A stretch of DNA of 64,000 bases from contig NC_092869.1 in assembly GCF_032062135.1 (NCBI RefSeq), forward strand, positions 45,335,187 to 45,399,186, written 5' to 3'. The notes beneath the pieces were generated by a model. That model was given only the letters and a program-made list of their open reading frames with translations, had not been told where the DNA came from and made no database searches. This DNA comes from Pyxicephalus adspersus. Taxonomy: Eukaryota; Chordata; Amphibia; Anura; Pyxicephalidae. Positions within the stretch are counted from its first letter, which is position 1. Each line of letters starts with the position of its first letter. Below are positions 58,705 to 64,000 of this stretch, piece by piece. Made by a program: the position numbers and the translations under genes.

Positions 58705-60061
58705 TTGGGTCACAATACAGAAGCCAGCACCTGTCTACAGCTTCTTCCCACCCGGCTTAAAAAAATTCTGGGTTGATTACTGAATGTAAAAACATCACCT
58801 GTGAACTACATGTAAAGGTGACAGCCTGCCGGCACTGGAAATGACTGTGCAATGGAAACCGAACTTCAGCAATGGAAGTTTTGGCTCATTGAAGTAATAT
58901 AAAATTCATCAAAAAGACAGAGAAGATACAATTGTGTTGATCCAAAGTCCTATACGAGATAAGAATTTATTTTTAAGCTAAAGTTCAAGTTTCACTTATC
59001 TCTAGTTTTTTATTTTACCCATGTATGCCCACCTTGCACCATTAATGCCCACTTTATCTAATAAGCAACCACTTTACCACTTAAGTGCCCCTTAGCACTA
59101 TCAGTGCCCACTTAAGCTTAGAGCTATAGATCTGACTTTGCATTGGGGTGTTGAGGCTCTCTGCAGAGAGACCACTGGTTTTGCATGGGTCTTTCTGTGG
59201 AGCATGCTATGCTGGAAGGGCAACAGTTTATCTACCAGCTGTGTACACCACATAAGAACCTGACCAGGAAACATTAGTGCATTCTTCTCTATGGCTATCA
59301 ATATCGGCTACTCCTGCCATGACTTTTCTTTTAGCCCTGTTTTCTGCTTTTATTTTTGCATTGCAGGAGAGATTTTTTAAATGCTGCAAATGAGATATGA
59401 ATAGTACGGACCATGAAAATGAATAATTGTCTTCTGTTGAAAGACGGTCTCCTTAAGAGCCGCCGGCAACAAAGGAAGAGGAAAAGGGAAAATCTTCTGC
59501 AGGAATCGCCAGAGGTGAGGCGATGCTGCACTGTGTATGGGGTATCCATGGCAACTGGCGCTGGCAAGCCGAAACGCCGGAGATTCATTTCATTCTGCAG
59601 TACGGCCTCATAAATCTCTCTGTTCTTCGGTACCCACAGATCATTCGCTTCTGCTTCTAATTATGGCGAAGGAGTGCGAAACAATGAGGTCATTATTACT
59701 GTACAATGTAGTGAAATAATTGGAGCGCACCTGGCTTCTGACCTTCTGTTTATCTAGAGCCGTGCAGGATCGGCTGGGCGCGAATGCCAGCAGATAATCG
59801 CAGGAAATAATTGTATCATAAAACATGGCTGGGGATGGTTAGCGAGCATGCAAATGAACGCAAAATAAAAATGAGATTTCCAGTTTAGCGAGTAATGTTT
59901 ATTGCGTTCTGGTAATTTTATGGTGCTGAATCTCTGGGGATCATTGGCACACACCCTAATGATCTGGGAGAAATCTTACAGTGCCGGACACTCAAACCGG
60001 CATAGAATTATCCACTAGACCAGTTTATGGTGTAATGTTTTGTCTGTGTATAAAATATGTC
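58705..60061. other. efcab11 intron; X-box-like site at 59542-59555
   Basis: GTATCCATGGCAAC at 59542-59555 has one perfect X-box half site and one degenerate half site, in a short CpG-richer stretch. No exon was recognised. Confidence 0.35.
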
Positions 60062-60218
60062 GATGGCGGCTAGAATTTCCTCCATAGGTTATTACCACCA
60101 AACAGGTACCGAAGTAATGTACCAATCAAATTGTACGTTGATGGCAGCTGGAATTTCCTCCATAGGTTATTACCACCAAACAAGGGCCAAAGTGATGTAG
60201 CAATCAAATTTGTAAAAG
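60062..60218. repeat. Tandem duplication, 78-bp unit
   Basis: GATGGCGGCTAGAATTTCCT starts at 60062 and its near copy starts at 60140. Both continue with CCATAGGTTATTACCACCAA. Confidence 0.9.
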
Positions 60219-60234
60219 TCAAACTATTTGATGC

Positions 60235-60618
60235 CATTAAAGATAACAGTTAAAGAAAATACACAGTTAAGGTCATACTTACCTAAAAGAGCATCTGAGA
60301 AATAAACAAATAAAATAAAACAATTGGATGAGAATCGGTATTCGCGGAGCGGGGTGACTGTTGTAATGGTGGAAAAAATACTGAAGTGTACGGCTCGGCT
60401 CATACAACTTAATACTAGACTGACGTCACGCTGCGCCTCCCTTGTTTTTCCATCTCTAGTACAGTTCGTGAATTTAGTGCAATATAAAAGGTGAAAATTG
60501 TCATTTAGAATAAAATAATTTGTGAGAATATTATTTTTGTTTTATTATTAATAAAAAATAAAAATTGCAAATAATGTCCACGTTTTTCTGTGGACCACCA
60601 GAGGCGACCACTGCCTTA
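60235..60618 (-). mobile_element. hAT-type element end, copy 2
   Basis: Read on the minus strand it begins AGGCAGTGGTCGCCTCTGGT followed by GGTCCACAGA, a hAT-like terminus, and matches 35000-35405 over its length. TGACGTCA is conserved at 60421-60428. No transposase is recognised. Confidence 0.65.
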
Positions 60619-60947
60619 AAAGTTTCCATAAAATACAAAATAAGCTGCCATAGCTGTCCACCTTACTAGAGTCCGGATTTGTATGATGATTAATAGCATC
60701 ATTTTAAATCACCCAGGTCAAGCATTCAGATAATTTAATCAAAATCAGACTGAGAATTTGAATTTACAGATATTCTAAAAGACGTCTAACGTGAGATAAA
60801 ATGGAATGAACGCAGGAAACTACTTCCTGTGTAGTAATTCACCTGAATGTTACTGCAGTCAGTCCCTATACAGAATAAAATGGCTACAGAGTTCAGTTAC
60901 ACAACAAAATTCTCTAACAATAGGAAATGTCAAGACTTCTGTCTCAC

Positions 60948-61038
60948 CTGAAGGCCTCCAGGACAATGTGTTCAGGGATATTCGGGGCCACACGTTTAAA
61001 CGCCCTCTTAAAATCATCCACGTTTAAAAATCCCCGAC
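60948..61038 (-). CDS. efcab11: efcab11 internal exon (between EF-hands)
   Basis: Penultimate coding exon, 91 bp. Acceptor TTAACAG|GT and donor TTCAG|GTGAGA. It takes two leading bases to complete a Cys codon with the previous exon, then encodes RGFLNVDDFKRAFKRVAP and NIPEHIVLEAF, and ends with two bases of the Arg codon finished by the last exon. It completes the first EF-hand (FDTHCRGFLNVDDF, lacking Asp at loop positions 3 and 5, so unlikely to bind calcium) and the helix leading into the second. The RGFL..DDFK.AF..VAP pattern matches EFCAB11 as I know the family. Confidence 0.88.
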
Positions 61039-61164
61039 CTGTTAACATACAGCAGAGGTCCACATTTTAGCATTGGTAGCACCTCTCAAATATTCCCCGA
61101 CACAGAACAAAACATAGCACAAATATTATCTTGTAATTTAATAGTCTATTAAATCAATAACGGC

Positions 61165-61343
61165 ATAACTGGAGAGGTTGAAGCTGGGTGATCCAGCAAA
61201 TCTCAAATGGATCTGGTCCAGGTTTGAAAACATTTGCTAACAAATATCAAATGATTTCAAAGAAATTTCAGGTTTGCTGGATCACCCAGCTTCACTGATG
61301 AAAGTGTATCCCCTCCAGCCTTGGAGAGCTTCATTAAATCAGG
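61165..61343. mobile_element. GATCCAGC foldback element, copy 3
   Basis: It lies in the 1.2-kb intron between the two upstream exons. GAAGCTGGGTGATCCAGCAA pairs with TTTGCTGGATCACCCAGCTT. The left arm is shortened. Confidence 0.8.
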
Positions 61344-61561
61344 TCCAGGGATTCTGCTTTTCTGTGATGCCAGATAGATAGGTTTAAATCCCATTAAAAG
61401 CAAAATTATGGGTTCTCTTTATAAAACAGGGGATCTGACATTTCCTCCTATCAATTACTGCCATTGAAACACATGGACTTGAAAGATTCCAACCAGGGAA
61501 TGTTTGAAGGAATGTCAGATTCACCATTTTATAAATAGAACCCTATATGTTTGGTCTAATC

Positions 61562-62004
61562 TTAAAGCAGTAAAAGAAAGTAAACTAAACTAAAAAAAAA
61601 CAAAAAACAAAAAAAAACACACACCTTTATTTTTGCAGATCTATTGATCCCTCTGGAGGTTTCCTGGATTGGGTCCCGCAGCGTCCTAGAATACTCCTTC
61701 ATCCTGGCGGGGAGGAAGCTCTGGGCGGCACCATCTTCTTTGCCCTTCTTTCAACTTCTGCCTAAGTCACCTGATCTCCTAAGAAGGGGAAAAAATAAAT
61801 GCAGATTTCACTGCGCATGCGTGAGATCGGCATTTTCTTTTACCCCATTGAAGAAAAAGCTCAGAAGGAGCAGCCAGAAGCCTCCTGGGATGAATGACGT
61901 GGTTATCCGAGTGAGCTCTGAGCTAGGGAAGGGCTTTACCCTTTTTTTACCTGTTGTCTACCCTTTTATGTAAGGTAAAAATTTTTATTTGAGATCTGCT
62001 TTAA
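61562..62004. mobile_element. TTAAAG MITE, complete copy 2
   Basis: Left TTAAAGCAGTAAAAGAAAG and right GAGATCTGCTTTAA termini, with GCGGCACCATCTTC, GCGCATGCGTGAGATCGGC and CCCTTTTATGTAAGGTAA inside. It sits in the efcab11 intron about 210 bases below the exon at 62217. Confidence 0.75.
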
Positions 62005-62216
62005 AATGTCCCACATCTTACAAATGTAAACCTATGAACACAAAATTTAGCTCCTATGGTGCAGTGTAGAATCATTTTCAAAAACAAGAATGAATAATAA
62101 TGATGCATTAGGTTTTAATAATTACACAAAGCAGAAAAATATCAATTACTCAATCTCAAAACCTCGTTGCTCTTTTCTCCATCTCAAACGTTTACTAGTT
62201 GTGGATGAATACTCAC

Positions 62217-62324
62217 AGTGGGTATCAAACACTGAGAAGATCTGTCTCTGCTCTCCGAAGTTTAGCTTAGCGCTCTTCTTTATAGACATCAGCTTTACAA
62301 ACTCATCCGCTTGGATGCCTGGGG
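62217..62324 (-). CDS. efcab11: efcab11 internal exon (start of first EF-hand)
   Basis: A 108-bp symmetric exon (phase 1 at both ends). Acceptor TATCTTTTCTAG|CC and donor CACT|GTGAGT. It encodes PGIQADEFVKLMSIKKSAKL and NFGEQRQIFSVFDTH; the last base starts the Cys codon shared with the next exon. The IFSVFDTH segment is the entering helix and start of the first EF-hand. Longer frames overlapping this exon on either strand are shadows. Earlier exons, including the N-terminal EF-hand region expected for the family, would lie right of the window. Confidence 0.82.
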
Positions 62325-63186
62325 CTAGAAAAGATATTTGTGTGTTATATGACTGCACAATAGGCTCACCGAGCAATAATCTGCAATGCCTGGAGCAGAG
62401 TACGGGGCTCCCTGGAACCAATCATTTCTCTTTTATTGATCACATACAAGCCAGGGAAGAAGAGACCGCTGAACATGAGAACTACAAATCATATAGAAAT
62501 AACATCATACGAGTATTCACTGTCACAGATCAGTACCACTAAAATTATTTGGGGTTAGTATTTGGGATTGCTTTCCAAACCTTACAAAGTTGCATTATGT
62601 GAAATGGAGCAATTAGTGAATAAGGGCGAGTCATTAAATTAAAATAGAACAACTACTTACACTGTGTATAGAGTTTAATTGTCAGTTTCATTGTATTCTT
62701 TTAATCCATATTTCTATATCTCAGATCTATATATGCTCCAATAGATATACACCAATCAAAATATTAAACCCTCTCACAAGAGAAGTGAATAACATTGATT
62801 ACATTGTTACAATAGCGCTGATGTAGGGCTGGGGCAGGAGCTTCATTTATTTACCTGGGGAGGAGATGGCAGTAGTAGGTAGAATGTGGTCTGTCCAAGT
62901 CTTAGGTATGGGGAAAAGCCTTTCTATATTCCATATAGAAAAGTGCCCGGTCCTACTGCCTACAATGACTATACATTCCAATTATTCCCATACAAACAGG
63001 CAGCTTGTGGACAAATTGTTTTATCAAAAATCACACATAATATTTATTACAATTCTTTTAACAAACACTTTTAAAAACAATTTTCCAACAATGGATTTCA
63101 TTGCAAGACATTCAAATACAAAAGGATTATAAACATCCATGGCATTAACAATATCACTGTATAAAGACCGATATCCACAAGTGGTG
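62325..63186. other. efcab11 upstream intron, nothing recognised
   Basis: AT-rich; no earlier exon was found before the window edge. Confidence 0.45.
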
Positions 63187-63218
63187 ACGCGTTTAATTAT
63201 ATTTATTTGCTTTTTCAG
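63187..63218 (-). repeat. Hammerhead-like motif, helix I of four pairs
   Basis: On the minus strand CTGAAAA (63218-63212), hairpin region decayed, then TAAACGCGT (63195-63187) and C. TGGT before and ACCA after form four consecutive pairs. Confidence 0.45.
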
Positions 63219-63500
63219 ACCATAACATAATTCCAAGAAAAGTTGTATTCACTATATAAAACATATTAAATGCCGGGTGCATTATGGCAGGTGAAGTCGG
63301 TGTGACTTAAAGCATCCGCTGCCAATATCTTAGTGCTGGATACCACAGAACACCTCTCGAGGAGTCCACAGGTCAGACAAGGAGAGCCTATCCAATATCA
63401 GGCCGGGGTTTACATTTTGGCTGATCAGTGTATGTATAAATAATTTCAAACATGTGCCCATGCCGATGTTATTGTAGAAAAAGTTTTTAAAAGACACTTT
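63219..63500. other. No repeat recognised
   Basis: Unique-looking intronic sequence. Confidence 0.4.
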
Positions 63501-63667
63501 ATTTTATTACTACACAGAATTTATATAGCACCAACATATTATGCGGACATATTACAAAGGGCTTTACCCAGTCCATGGTCATGTCACTAGCCTCAAAGGG
63601 CTCACAATCTAATATTCCTACCTCAGTCATATGTTAATGTCCCTGCATGTTAATCTTTTTACACAGT
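63501..63667 (-). mobile_element. tRNA-headed SINE, tail part (interrupted)
   Basis: TTTATATAGCACCAACATAT, CATGGTCATGTCACTAGCCT, CACAATCTAATATTCCTACC and CTGCATGTTAATC form the minus-strand tail and body of the SINE, which is interrupted by a MITE and resumes at 63965. Confidence 0.75.
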
Positions 63668-63964
63668 CTTAAGCTACATACACACGTTCAATGGTTCTCA
63701 CCTGATAATCGGCTCAGGGCCGATATCAGACGAGAATCTGGCATGTGTACAGTGTCGTCCAACGTCCTGGCGGATCCACGGACGATGAACGACGAACGAT
63801 CCTAATGCAAGGGAAGGGGAAGAGCACGCAGAAGGGTGCCTCTTCATCCTTCTCCCCCTCTCCTCTTTGTAGAGCAGAATGGTGCTGTATGTACAGGACT
63901 CGTTCATGCATCGTGCAGTCCTTTGTCGTTGGAAAGGATCCTTTCCAATTACAATTATTGCACA
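63668..63964 (+). mobile_element. ACACACGT MITE inserted in SINE
   Basis: It starts TTAAGCTACATACACACGTT and follows the 54.5 kb copy through AGCAGAATGGTGCTGTATGT to GTTGGAAAGGATCCTTTCCA and ATTATTGCAC. The right terminal repeat is shortened. Confidence 0.75.
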
Positions 63965-64000
63965 GGATGAAACCGGAGTACCCGCAGTAAACCCACACAA
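63965..64000 (-). mobile_element. tRNA-headed SINE, body part at window edge
   Basis: GATGAAACCGGAGTACCCGC and AGTAAACCCACACAA continue the interrupted SINE. The tRNA head should lie just past the window. Confidence 0.75.

Noticed and set aside
59570..59582. GCCGAAACGCCGG as a hammerhead-like 3' block
   Set aside because: No CTGANGA block or hairpin precedes it.
62090..62542. 150-codon plus-strand frame
   Set aside because: It overlaps, on the opposite strand, the efcab11 exon at 62217-62324, which has splice sites and family similarity.
1..64000. CRISPR arrays, phage or bacterial operons
   Set aside because: The tandem repeats here have diverged, spacerless units and vertebrate-type retroposons surround them; nothing prokaryotic was seen.

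Overview
The window looks like a piece of an amphibian (frog) nuclear genome. It has no compact operon-like coding. It is packed with dispersed elements: tRNA-headed SINEs, a CR1-type LINE 3' end, a dead mariner, hAT ends and several MITE and foldback families. There are also many minisatellites and two assembly gaps (28436-29027 and 34174-34926). The frog assignment is an inference from repeat style and gene content; no species is claimed.

The only gene I can support firmly is the 3' end of an EF-hand gene on the minus strand. Three coding exons (62217-62324, 60948-61038, 49207-49288) have canonical splice sites and compatible phases. Together they encode a degenerate EF-hand, a canonical EF-hand and a stop codon. 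The peptide matches the C-terminus of EFCAB11 as I know the family. The upstream exons lie past the right edge. In human, EFCAB11 sits between FOXN3 and TDP1, so if synteny holds, 1-49 kb is the space beyond its 3' end, towards FOXN3. No FOXN3 coding exon was seen. One further possible minus-strand exon (32205-32335) is unassigned.

Layout. 1-8.9 kb: mostly unique sequence, a 34-bp minisatellite (3645-4530) and a GC-rich block with an RFX X-box-like site. 9.2-22.3 kb: minisatellites, including a 43-bp array, a 55-bp array whose unit resembles the ZNF143/STAF site, and a large inverted pair of one 28-bp minisatellite (19250-20215 against 21233-21630). 22.3-28.4 kb: dispersed repeats, a CR1 ORF2 end and a full-length SINE. 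29-37 kb: gaps, hAT ends and inverted repeats. 37.6-48.7 kb: a SINE, a mariner corpse and MITEs. 49.2-64 kb: EFCAB11 exons, with introns full of MITEs and foldbacks.

The most interesting signal is a dispersed motif present about eleven times on both strands: CTGANGAAG, a variable stem-loop, then GAAACGCGT. Its order and variable helices resemble a type I hammerhead ribozyme core. In several copies the bases flanking the two conserved blocks are complementary although their sequences differ, as expected for helix I. ACGCGT is self-complementary, so helix III could form only between two molecules. One extra A relative to the classical core is a real caveat.
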